Source: Nissolia schottii (taxonomy: Eukaryota > Streptophyta > Magnoliopsida > Fabales > Fabaceae). From it: a stretch of DNA of 64,000 bases. The notes under the pieces were generated by a model, which saw only the letters and a program-made list of their open reading frames with translations, was not told where the DNA came from and made no database searches. Shown here in pieces: positions 1-11,225 of this stretch (position 1 is its first letter; each line of letters opens with the position of its first letter). The DNA is taken from contig QANU01099453.1 in NCBI GenBank assembly GCA_003254905.1, forward strand, positions 1,406,406 to 1,470,405, written 5' to 3'. The position numbers and the translations under genes are program-made.

Positions 1-2185
1 TTTTATTATTAATGTGATACAAGTACAAGTTTAAAACGGGTCCTTATTTTATGAGCAATGACTACTTTCAAAAGATAACTATGGACTAAGGTATTCCGAC
101 CAAGTAGACAACAACCTAGTGAGCTTTGTTTACTACGTACGGGTAAACAGTTAGCTAGGGTGTTTCACCATTCTCTAGGAGGGCGCGTCCAATGGTGATA
201 GTGTATGGGGGTGGGTGGAAATCGTTTTGGAGTGAGGATGAGGATGTGGCTGTGGCTGTGGCTGTGTTGTGCTGAAATGACGATGGTGACTGGTGAGGCG
301 AGGGAAAGTGAGTGTGGGGTCTAAGAGAAGAAGAAATGCCTTGCGAGTTTGAAATGGTTTGGGGGACCTAGTAGGGCTTTTTATTTTTTTTTAAAAGAAG
401 ACGAGAAATGACATCATTTTCTCTCACAAAACATTGTCGTTTTGAGTAGGAGAGAGAGGTTGTATGGGTTGTGTTCCATGTAGGAGAGAGGAAACAATGA
501 TCAATATGACCCTAAAAGTCTTTTCGGTAGCATTTGGTAATCTTCTTAGAACAAAAAATACGAAGACAATTAGGATATAAACATGTTTGAAAAATAAGAT
601 AAAAACATAAAACTTAAAAATGTGTTTGTTTTGAGATAATTTTTAACTAATTTTTTTTACATCCAGAAAAGAAAAATACAGAAGATATGTCTGAAACGCA
701 AGAGACATGTCTGTATTGTACCTTCAAAACAGAGAGACACAAGGGACGCGTCTATGTTGTCTCCGCATTTCCGTATTTACTGTCTTGGAACACTTACCAA
801 ATACTAACTTATAGACCAATCTAGGCACGGATCATATTTGCAGGACCAGCCTTACTATTACCCCAATTTTATTGATACAAACATTTTGATATCAAAATTA
901 AATCCAATTATATGAATCATTCAAGACATTGCTTTAGAGAATCAAATATATTATGACATCTTTATGCTCCCAACTAATTTGTAGGGGAAATAACTCTTTG
1001 TTTTATTTTAGAGGAGAAAGTGAGAAATTTTTACCTTTTGATTAATGAAGTGGGTTTTGTATATAAGTTTCACGTTATTGATCTAAAGGTGTGAACTTTG
1101 ACTTTTTCATCTAAAATAAGATATTTGGTTATAAGGATTCAAATTCAATTTATAGATAGACAAAAGTTCTTTCACAAGTCTAAAATCGCTATACTAAAGA
1201 CCAATACTTGGTTGATTAAGGTCTTGGGTTTGAATTTTATGGATGAAAAAAAATTGCTATACTAAAGGATACCATATCATTTGTCCAAACAATGTAGGTT
1301 GAGTGGGGAACTTACAAATGTTGTGAAAGTGTGACAAGACTAATGTTTTTTTAATTAAAATTTTTAAAATAGTGACATAGTAAGATGTTATTTATCTTTG
1401 AATTAATATAGTGCATTGTAGGTGAATTTTAATATAAGTTTAATTGCTAGATATTGATAGTGCAAAGGTAGTGAGGAGTAAAAAATACAAGTCGAACCTT
1501 AAGTTCTCAACTTATGTGATGCATGAATCACTAGGCAGTAGGTTCAATTGTTATATCCTATTTTGAGTTGGACTCCATATCTCACTTGTTTAAAGTGGTT
1601 CGCCTTATCCAAAGAAGACTCCTTGTGACATCACATAATCCGATGCCAATCCCTACTCGCTTCTAGGACCTGATTATGGCACAATCACCACCTTACTACC
1701 CAAAAAGGGTCGATTCATGGGATTTTACATTCTTACCCTTGTAAGGTGGGCTCAGGTGTTTTATTAGCTACTTTGGCCAACTTTGGTATAACACAATCTT
1801 TTTTTTTTTTTTGAGTATTCAAAAACCAAAATAGTTTTAAATTGAAATTATAACAATTTTTTTTTCAAAGTATATTTTGGGCTGACACTATTATTTTTTT
1901 AAAAGTTAAAAACAGTACAGGGGTGATTGACAGGCGAAGCCCATGGATGGGCTTTAGGAAGCCGACCCACATAAAAGTGGGTGACCCACCCAGAGCCAGT
2001 GATAAGGATTGGCATTCGGTAATCGAAGATTTTTTCTCTCTATTCCCATAAATAAATAATCTTGATATTTTGTATCCATCTATGCATAGAGTATGATTTA
2101 TCTACAATCCCTGCTTAGAAGCTAGTTCAGTTCAGTCAACAACACTGTTATGTTCTAGTGTTTATATAGTTTACTAAATTGAGGC
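1..2185. other. Left-edge intergenic region upstream of SIG6
   Basis: No gene can be called with confidence. Most of the stretch is AT-rich with poly-A and poly-T runs. About 200-360 is more GC-rich; read on the minus strand it has an open frame with serine, histidine and Pro-Gln repeats that resembles an organelle presequence, but it lacks a convincing ATG and stops near 190. About 1490-1790 is of mixed composition and looks like repeat-derived unique DNA. The last 150 bases before 2186 should hold the SIG6 promoter and 5' leader; I see no unambiguous TATA box. Confidence 0.6.
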
Positions 2186-5100
2186 ATGGAAACCGCTAAG
2201 ACTATGTTTTGTACATCATCATCTCCCCCGTTTCTTCCAAGAAATCTTCTCTCTTCTTCTCCTTCCACTTCAGGTTCGCTTCCTACTTATAATTCTTTCT
2301 TTTCTTTTTCCTTTCTTTTTTAAACTTTACTCATGCCTTCTACATTATGAAATTGTATTTAAGTAGGAAGATGTGCTTTTACAAACCTAGAAAGTCAGCA
2401 GCGCTTTGACACGCAAGAAATGGAATTTATAAGTTCAGTGATTTTGCACTCGCCTACCTTAGTGTCTAATGACTTGTATTTTTATAAGCAATTTTATCAG
2501 TAGGATTAGTGCCATCTTTAGAGCACAAGGTGTTTTAAATTGAGGGTTTTTATGTTAAGAGGTGGAAAATCAGTAATGTATCATGCTATTGTGCAACCCA
2601 GGATTACGGTACTTGGTTTAATTAAGCCCATGCTGCCCACTGTTTATGTTTTCTTTTCCCTGTTCTGTTTAATCCTCTTTTGTGGAGTTTTCATTTACTC
2701 GTGTATGTTTCTATTAGTTAGTATTTTTTTATTTTTATATTATATATATATATATATGTATATATATTTGTTTTGTCTGAGTTGAGAAGGTGTTGGCTTC
2801 TCCTGCAGTTTTGATGCTTCATGAACAAGCAGCCCCTGTAGTTGCTTCTTGGTCTTCTGGTTTTGCGGCCCAGCATTTTCCAGCCTCGGTTCTTTTACAA
2901 GAGCAGCGCGATGAGTATAGGCCTCTGCTGCACATGTATAAGGAAGACAGGACCTCCCAGGTTCCTAGCCATCTTTTAATTTCATAATCCTTCACGCGTT
3001 CTTAAGGCCAACTTCTTATTTTATAGTATCTATTCATCCCATTTCTTGTAATTAATCTCCCCTTCTTTTTTCACTAAAGGCGACATCAAATACAAGGCAG
3101 ATGGACATGGGCTCAGTTCATGAAAAAGATGACGTTGGCAATGCCGAACAGTTAGCTCTTAACTTTAGGCAGCAGTTGCAACTCCGGTCTCATTTGCAGA
3201 ACATGTAAGATGGATTGAATATTGTACTCTTCTGAGTTTTGACTGCTAATTTGAATTCTTGCACCCGAAGTTGTCTCATTATAAGTTGCTTATATGGTCT
3301 GTTACAGATTGGCTTCCTCACCAACAGGGGAAGCTGCTGCTGCTTCACCTCTTCAGCCTGTAACTGTTGATTCAGCGAGGCCTGTTGACATTCTGCAATT
3401 TAATGCAGTTTCCCTTGCAAAGAAAGCTTTGTCAGCCTCCAAAAAAGCAGCTTCAGTAGCTGAAGAGTTTAAACCAATTAAAGCTGATGGTGACGATGAT
3501 CCACTTCCTCTTGGGTTAGTTCTTCTATCTTTGTGGATGACTCTGTCTGTTTGGTTTGCGTTTCCGTTTCCTGTTTTTAGTTTGTTTTTGTTTTTTGGGA
3601 TTTTGTAAAGGAAACGGTGGAAATAGAAAAATCTTGTTTCATGTTTTCACTATTTCCTTTACAAAATCCCGAAGAACGGGAAATTTTAAAAACAGGAAAT
3701 GAAAAGAGGAATCAAAAACGCAAACCAAACAGACTAATTTTCCCCATTTATATAGGATATAATTTGTTTTGAGAATAATGCCTAAAATATGACATTCAGT
3801 CTGGCCTCCACAAGTGTAGCTGACACTTCACTTGGAAAGAATAAAATCGTGAGGTCAAGACGGCTTCTAGAAAGGAGATCTAAACAGAGGAAAGTGCTGA
3901 AGTCAAAAATTCTTGATGATGAAAGTTATCTTGCAAGAAAGGCAGATGTACAAGGAAGGTTACATGTAGAAAAGAAGATTAAGGGAGAGTTTGGTCAAAA
4001 TGACCCTCTGCGCTTGTTCTTGTGGGGTCCTGAAACAAAGCAACTTTTGACCCTTGAAGAAGAGTCTCGATTGTTTGCTCAGCTGCAGGTGTCACCTGGA
4101 ATTCCATATTACTTTAAATGCATTGTATGCACTGTTGAGGATATTGTTTGCTTTAATGTGGAAGAATATGTAACAGGATTTATTGAGATTGGAAGAAGTA
4201 AAGATCAGGCTTCAATCTCAGTTTGGACGGGAACCAACTTTGGCTGAATGGGCTGAGGGTGTTGGCCTTAGCTATTATGCCCTGCAGGCACAGCTTCATC
4301 ATGGTAACAGAACCAGAGAAAAGCTTATTCATGCCAATTTACGGATGGTAGTTCATATTGCTAAACATTATCAGGGCCGTGGTCTCAGTTTTCAAGACTT
4401 ATTGCAGGTACGTCACCGCATTCCCCATTGAGAAAGTCTATATATATTTTCTTCTGCACTGTCATTAATACTTTGTTTGCCATGTATCATGTATGTGTTC
4501 AACACTATTTGTAAACAGAGAAGAAAACTTAAAATAAATGTTTAGCTGAAGTTAGGGCTGCAACTGGGGGGGGGGGGGGGGNAGCTTCTGTTAAAGGGTC
4601 TCTATGATTTCATTTTGAACTATTGAATCCTTATCTGAATAACATAATTAGCATCTGCGCCCTTTACATTTCTGTTCTGATGCTGTTGTAGGAGGGAAGC
4701 ATGGGTCTTATGAAGAGTGTTGAAAGATTTAAACCCCAAGTTGGTTGCCGGTTTGGTACTTATGCATACTGGTGGATAAGGCAAACAATAAGGAAGGCCA
4801 TATTCCTACATTCCAGGACAATCCGCCTGCCGGTAAAAACAAATTGTTTATTTCTCTATATTCTAGTTAAGCTAAAATTGAGCCTTATTCTGAATGTCTG
4901 TGTTCATGAATTTATTTTCTGATGCAAAATAATAATTAAAGAAATAAAATGTTGTGATTACATTGGTCATGTTTTTCTTTTCAGTAGAATGTTTGTTATT
5001 TATAAAGCAAACATCAATTCTATTTCTCCATAATGTGAACCAGTGTATTATCTCCAGGAGACTTTATACACCCTTATGGGCAAGGTCATGGAAGCAAAGA

Positions 5101-6427
5101 AATTATACATTCAAGAAGGAAATCTTCGCCCCACCAAAGAAGAATTAGCAGATAGGGTAGGAATTACAGTAGAAAAGTTGGATAATTTGTTTTTTGCTGC
5201 AAGAATTCCGATTTCAATGCAGCAAGCTGTGTGGGCAGACCAAGATACAACTTACCAGGTACGGCTTTCAAGTAAATGTGATTTTCCCCTTGCTATGATA
5301 TAGTTTCTCACATCTATAAAATGAAACAGTGAAAATGAAAAGATCTTTATCAATATTTAGAATGTTTAGAACAGCTGAAGGTTATTCAGCTTCCCATTTT
5401 AAATTGGTGTGTCTTTACTGAATTTTTGGCTTGTGCCTATAATTGCAAAAACTAGTTTTTTGAAATCTATTGGCTAAGTAATCCAAAATGTAATTAACTT
5501 CAAGAATCATCTTGAATTTGCGTAGTCATTGGATTTTGTTGTGTGTGGGGGAAGGGAACCAGGAACAGCAGCCTATAGGTTTTCAAAGATGTGGAGGAGA
5601 TCATAGGTCGGATCACAACATTTCAGTTAAAGATAAGCCTGAGAAGCATAGCATTCTACCTATATACCTAATCATACGAATTTGGTTTGGTTTCTTAACT
5701 GATTGTTTTGGTTCAGGGTTTCGGAAGTAAACCAAACCAATCCATGTGATTATTGTTTCTCACAATGTAGTAGGATTTGAAGCATTAACAAACTATGGTT
5801 TTTGAACAGGAAAGAAAATCTGGTTTGGTTTGAGGTTGATCCCCGGGCTGAACTAGACTAGACCATGAACATCCCTAAGACCCTAACTAAACTCTTTTTG
5901 GTTCCTTATCAAGTTCAACAGTCACGTCCTTAAGATGTTTATATGTATCTTTTTGAGCTTGTATGTTAGTAGCTCTGTTGTCTTGTCATACCACTTCAGT
6001 GTAAATTTCTGTTAAGCTTCTCCCCTAATGTTGAAGGATTAGTCTAGTCAGAATGGACCCTCTGCTTTTTGGGGGGGAAACCTAATATTGCAAATGGTTC
6101 CAAGCATAAGAATTAATGACCATTTTCTTATAATTGCAGGAGATTACTGCAGACACTTCGATTGAGGCCCCACAATTGAGGGTTGAAAAACAGCTTATGA
6201 GGAGGCACGTGCACAACCTCTTAAGTGTCTTAAGCCCGAAAGAAAGGAGGATAATCAGGCTAAGATTCGGCATTGAAGATGGGCACGAGAAATCTTTGTC
6301 AGACATCGGAAGCGTACTAGGTTTAACTAAGGAGAGGGTCCGGCAGTTGGAGAGCCGAGCATTGAAGAGGCTCAAGCAGTGCCTTGTCAGTCAAGGGCTT
6401 AATGCATATGTAGAGTTGATTGTATAG
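2186..6427 (+). CDS. SIG6: RNA polymerase sigma factor SIG6, chloroplast
   Basis: Nuclear-encoded sigma-70 factor that directs the plastid-encoded RNA polymerase to chloroplast promoters. Exons by hand: 2186-2273, 2809-2960, 3080-3204, 3308-3514, 3800-4088, 4177-4407, 4692-4832, 5058-5258, 6140-6427. All introns are GT-AG, the phases agree, and they give 573 codons; Arabidopsis SIG6 is about 550. The first exon starts METAKTMF and is Ser/Pro rich, as expected of a transit peptide. Exon 2 carries VLMLHEQ and HFPASVL, diagnostic of SIG6 rather than SIG1-5. Region 1.2 ([12 protein letters not shown]) is near residues 263-287, region 2 ([14 protein letters not shown] to TYAYWWIRQ) near 339-405, and region 4 with its helix-turn-helix ([14 protein letters not shown]) near 504-560. 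No frameshift or missing core motif is seen. It lies upstream of the DVL gene. Intron 4 contains a foldback element. Confidence 0.95.
3545..3734. repeat. Foldback MITE-like element inside SIG6 intron 4
   Basis: The ends are inverted repeats: GTCTGTTTGGTTTGCGTTT at 3545 and its complement ending at 3734. A second, inner perfect 18-bp arm (GGGATTTTGTAAAGGAAA, 3597-3614) pairs with 3653-3670, leaving a 38-base loop. The whole intron segment could therefore fold into a long hairpin. No transposase is present. The target duplication is not clear, so the superfamily is open. Confidence 0.8.
4567..4582. repeat. Homopolymer G run ending in N, SIG6 intron 6
   Basis: An uninterrupted run of about 15 G is followed by one N. 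Sequencing and assembly are unreliable across such a run, so its true length is unknown. It lies inside an intron and does not affect the SIG6 reading frame. Confidence 0.8.
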
Positions 6428-8471
6428 TTAAGTAGAGTAGACACTAAGCTTTATGCAGTTCATCTTAACTTGGCTGTGATGTTTTATTCTGGCTAAGTAC
6501 AAAAGCAGTGACTAGATCAATCTTTTGAAGGAAAAACTGACTCTAAGCCATGGTAGTTGAGGATGAACCAGGGTAACCAATGCCTGGCCTGTTGGAAAAA
6601 GAAAACTCAAGAACTAGAAAATGTATGTCTGATATATAGTATATACACGTTCATACAATTTGTGATCATTTCAAAATTAAATTATGCATACGTAAGGAAA
6701 TAATTTTTAAAATCTTGTGCTGATAATGATAATTCAACATTCCCAAGAATGCAAAAATATCCAACAAACTATTGAAACAATGCTAGTGTGTAAGAAAAGG
6801 GACAGATATGGAAGAATAGAGGTTAAAAGTCTAGAGTTCTGTGCAAGTGGTTTAACTTAAAACAAAAATGGCATGCTTCTACCTTGAAAGGGTAGCATGT
6901 AGAACATGTCAATATGAATTGCTAAAAGGGAAAGTAACCAGACAATTTATTCCTGGAAAACATTAATCGGTTTAGCATTTGATTTTCTTGTACGAATAAA
7001 TTAAAAACCATGTTAACTATATACTCCAAAAATAAAAAAGTGCTGAACTTCTCTTTTCTCTATTTGGTCACCAATGTTGAAAAAGTGTCCAAGCCCAGCA
7101 TCTTGTTGTTTACTTCATCGTAGAAGCAACAACCCCCAAACCAATTCTTATGCTATTTGCAGAATCTACTTAATGGGCAACACTTTTACAAAATACATTT
7201 GTTAGAATTTAGTAATTCACCTTATATGCTAAACTTATCTAAAGAATAAACTTTAACTAAATTGAGTTAGTACTTTTTATACCAAACAGATTTATGCACC
7301 CACTTGTCAACCAAGGGTTGAAAAAAAGAGCATTTTCCTTATAAGAAAAGCAAGCATTCCGATTGTTAGTAATCATACCCTTTTTTCTGCTTTATTTTGT
7401 TAATCATTGATTTGACACAAGATAATACATTATGCAAGTGACACTTCAACGACAAAAAAAAAATTATGCATGTGAAAGGAGAAGTACAAGTGAAGTAGGA
7501 CTTAACCTCAAGATCCTTAAAAGGGAAAAATTAATAAACTTTTTCAAACCATGGTTGTGATCATAAAGTCTAATTTTTAATTTAGATTATAGTAGATGAA
7601 GACCCCTCATAGAAAAAGGGTATCTTCAAACCCCAAGAAAAGGTGATCCGAGACAACAAGGCTTAGGCACAAGGGCATGTCCCATGAAGGGGACCTCTGC
7701 CTTGATATTAAGATGTTAACATCACACGACACAGAACAGAAGTAGCTGCAACTTGTACATCTGACTTTCTTTGTCAAGTTCCCACCCCCCCACACCATTA
7801 TATATCTCTTTGGCCAAAAAACGCACAACAAAAAATTGGATGCAAAGTTTCTTAATCTGAATATAGCTACCAACATTTTTAAGTTCTTCAAACTTGTATC
7901 TTTTTTTTTCCACTTTATGTTATTCACTAAATATGAAATTAGTAGGAGAAGAAAATAGAAGGGATTTTGAAGATGGCCAAAGACATTGATGTTACAACTT
8001 GCTAGGGTGGCCATATATGTATGCTCTAATCAATGGAGGGGTTTCATGTCATGGTTTCCACAAACAATGTTGCAACAAGAAGGAAAAGGGAAAAAGGTAT
8101 ATTATGCTTAAATCCACTACATTCTAAGAACATAAAAACAATTCCCTAGGGGGCTGCATAGGCACTCTTAATATGCAGTTTCCTCTGGCTCTGTCCATTT
8201 TATGGCATATATAAGGCATACACATCGCCTGGGCCAGTTGTTGTATCCTTCCAATTAGGCAAAACGGTTTAGTACTGAATCAACAATTACCCTTTAATCC
8301 AATAAAACTTCACTTACAAGTATTATAAGGATATGTTATTGCCAAATTTGACATTATGTGCTTGTATTGCATATAATATTTCTATGGGTGTCCGCCATAG
8401 TGCAACATTAAGATTACTGACTTTTTATCAGGTAAGTGTCTCGTGCACTAAGCCCACCATTTTCAAGGACA
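6428..8471. other. Intergenic, SIG6 3' side
   Basis: The first few hundred bases should contain the SIG6 3' UTR. The rest is AT-rich, with short poly-A and poly-T runs and no ORF that resembles a protein. The minus-strand open frames at 7607-8014 lack coding character and known motifs. Confidence 0.6.
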
Positions 8472-8656
8472 TATAGTAAGTATATAGACATTTTTGTGTG
8501 GTAATGAAACATCATGTTGGATATGCTCTTAACCACACACAAAATGATATTTCAGTTTAAATTATCAACCCTTTTAAAATTGAAATAGCATTTTTGTTTG
8601 GCAAGAGCATATCTAACATAACGCTCTATTACCACACAGAAACTTATGTATAGTAT
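8472..8656. repeat. Foldback MITE between SIG6 and DVL gene
   Basis: Long imperfect palindrome. The left arm reads GTGTGGTAAT, later GGATATGCTCTT, and AAAATGATATTTCAG. The right arm carries the complements in reverse order (AAATAGCATTTTT, AAGAGCATATC, ATTACCACAC). The loop near 8555 is short. Both outer edges carry TATAGTA, which could be a target duplication. No coding capacity. Confidence 0.7.
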
Positions 8657-9005
8657 TTCTGAGAAAGAATTTCTAACATATTTCAAGAGTTCATCAAGAA
8701 CTCCTTTTTTGGCTTTAACATTGGAAGAAAACTAATTAACTAGCACTAATTGAATCCAATATCCATAATCTGTGACACCAAAGTCATGAGAGATAAATAA
8801 GGTGCATTCTTCTGTGTCTGGCTGAAATGTTGGTACCTAGGAGGGGTTAAAAATATATAATAGCAAACCTTGGCCCATTCTATTTTCATATGCCTTCTGA
8901 CAACTGGTGGCATTTGCAATAGTAATAGTCCATACTTGATCTAGAAGACCCAGAAAAAAGAATTTACTAGCTTCCAATACCAAACACACCATGTCTTCTT
9001 TTGCC

Positions 9006-9014
9006 TATATAAAT
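9006..9014 (+). promoter_or_regulatory. TATA box of the DVL gene
   Basis: TATATAAAT lies 109 bases upstream of the DVL start codon, a normal plant spacing. It predicts a transcript start near 9035-9045 and a leader of about 80 bases containing the upstream ORF at 9091. Confidence 0.55.
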
Positions 9015-9090
9015 ACCTAATTGGAAGCAGAATAAGCTACCATGTTTTTCTACCACTACTACTACTACCACTTTTATTAACTGCTGCTAT

Positions 9091-9123
9091 ATGGTGGCAG
9101 AAAAATCAAATCAATTCATGTGA
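9091..9123 (+). promoter_or_regulatory. Upstream ORF overlapping the DVL start codon
   Basis: A 10-codon ORF starts at ATG 9091 ([10 protein letters not shown]) and ends with TGA at 9121-9123. The A of that stop is the A of the DVL ATG at 9123, and the last sense codon of the upstream ORF is itself an ATG (9118), giving ATGTGATGG. The arrangement suggests translational coupling or repression of the main ORF. The sequence is seen directly; the function is inferred. A further short ORF starts at 9042 and may lie at or before the transcript start. Confidence 0.5.
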
Positions 9124-9326
9124 TGGCAGTGAAAGAAAGCAACACGAGCCAAAATACTCAGCAGCAGCAGCAGCAGCAGCAACAACAAGAACAACAAGCC
9201 TGTGATCCTTGCAAGTCCTTTGGCCAGAAGTGTAGCCACTTGGTCAAGAAGCAGAGAGCCAAATTCTACATTCTTCGCCGATGCATCGCCATGCTTCTCT
9301 GCTGGCATGAGCGTGCAGAGCACTGA
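9123..9326 (+). CDS. DVL/RTFL (DEVIL/ROTUNDIFOLIA-like) small polypeptide
   Basis: Intronless 67-residue protein of the plant DVL/RTFL family, plasma-membrane-associated small polypeptides whose overexpression alters cell proliferation and organ shape. The C-terminal RTF domain is complete: [18 protein letters not shown], then [18 protein letters not shown], closely like ROT4. The N-terminal 25 residues include a run of ten glutamines from a CAG/CAA tract, followed by Glu and more Gln; the variable N terminus is usual for the family, the long Gln run is notable. I start at ATG 9123 (G at -3, G at +4). A GTG three bases upstream would only add one codon and is not used in plants. In Arabidopsis ROT4 lies next to SIG6, the same order as here, which supports ROT4-type orthology. 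Confidence 0.93.
   Translation: MAVKESNTSQNTQQQQQQQQQQEQQACDPCKSFGQKCSHLVKKQRAKFYILRRCIAMLLCWHERAEH
9161..9199 (+). repeat. CAG/CAA trinucleotide repeat in DVL coding sequence
   Basis: Consecutive CAG then CAA codons encode the polyglutamine stretch of the DVL peptide. The pure CAG part is likely to vary in length between accessions. Confidence 0.85.
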
Positions 9327-11185
9327 AAGATGTCATCATCATTCACATAAATCTTGCCCAGTATCATCTTTTTTTTATTATAAGATTTGTAAGCATAAAA
9401 AGGGTACTATGCCATACTAGAAAATTGTTACCTTTTTTTTTTCTTTTCTTTTCTTCTTCTTATAGAAATGCATTGTGTGTGTAATTATGTGTAGCTAACA
9501 TGTGAAACAAGTTAGATCTGTTTCAATTTTCAGAATTATTGAGTAGATCTTTAATTTTTTCTCTCAATAATGAATCTATGAAACATACATAGCTGTTTTC
9601 TGAAACTTAGAAGCATCAGCATCTTAATTTTCTGCATCATGATTTTTATTTTTCAGTTCCAAGTAGTAATAATGCTAAGATGAAGAAAACAAAAGGCTCC
9701 AATGATGGTTTAAAATGATCTATGTGACTCTGATTTATATTAAAATTATGTTAATTGATGGTTGCTTTGTTTGTGGAGACCCACATCTTTGTAGTTTCAT
9801 CAAGGCTGAATTATTATTATGGTGCATAAAGTAACATTGCCTTTTTATAGACCTTTTTTTTCTCTTAAGAGGTTGGTATCCTTACAATGAATTAATTAGT
9901 GCCCTATATTCCAACCATCTTTCCTTCTTGGCCCCTGTGATCTGAGTTTCTCTTATGCATAGTTTTCAACAAAAGAAAAGCAGTGACTAAGTTGAAGTTA
10001 ACTTCAGAAAAAAAAAATGGAAAATTCTTCTCAAGCTCTAATTTCCACTGACATTACTCCAGATGTCTGCACCCAAATATATGAAAATTAAAATAGAAAA
10101 AAAAAGGTTGCAACTTGGCAGTTGGATTCCAGTGTGAGCCAGGCAGATAGAGCTTCAAAAATTCAATAAGCATTTAAAATAGTAGGACATAACTTCTTTA
10201 TTGCACCAAATCATCATGCATATACCATACACCTTCAAAATCAAATTATGATTAGTCAATTTTCAAACAATCTAATCACAATTGGTCCTTAGTGCTAAGG
10301 AAACATGAGACAAGATCAAAGCCCCCTCAATTTAAATATAAATTTAAATTTCTTGGGTCCATATCCCTTTTTATATATATAGCTTTCCACTTTTTTCCCT
10401 TAAGATTTTGTGTCCTCAAATCCCACACAATCAATCTAATTGGTGAAATGTTTCAAATCCAAGCAACAAGTAAAATCTAAAAGAAGTTGAAAAATTAAAT
10501 TGAAATGTTATGTTTATGTGCGCACAGTAAACTATTACTACTAGACTTCTTGGTGGTAACACAAGATAGAAAAAGAAGACAAGGGTTGAAAAGTTGTGGT
10601 GATGCAATAAAGATTGATTCGATTTTTACATAGAGGGGTGAAAATGGGGTTATGAAGAACAAGAAAGCACATGGTTGGCCAATTTGGGGAGAAATAGGAA
10701 GGGAATGAGTCAGCATGACACCAACTTTTTATATGTGTGGTTGCTTTCTCTAAATCATTGGCTTTTTCTTCTATTGACCCTCCACAACTTCTGTTCCGAG
10801 GCACCTATTGAATTTGAAAGCTAAACTGTTTTTTCACCCTCTCTTATTATTATTATTCACCAAATGAAGCTTCTACGAAATTTACAAATGAACCTTTGTG
10901 CAATTAAACATGAAGAATAGATTTACAACATGGTAAGATAGATGTTGCAAGTTGCAAGAAGAACAATTGCATTCACTCTCTATAGTTTCACTATAACTCT
11001 TTAATTTCAAATGATTTAAAATTGAATAAGTACTACCACCTCACAAAAGTGTGACAAGTATATTTTTCCCTTTTAGCAAAACAAAGCATATTATAGTGAG
11101 GACGATTAAATAAATACACATTGGCCTCGTTGGGGAAAGTTTGGACTTTGAATAATATTCAATGAAGTTATGGTGGGTAACAGTA

Positions 11186-11225
<40 letters not shown>

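Noticed and set aside
2540-2785. 81-codon ORF in SIG6 intron 1
   Set aside because: Intronic, hydrophobic reading of a T-rich and TA-repeat stretch.
9120-9326. DVL start at GTG 9120
   Set aside because: Plants initiate at AUG and ATG 9123 has a good context.
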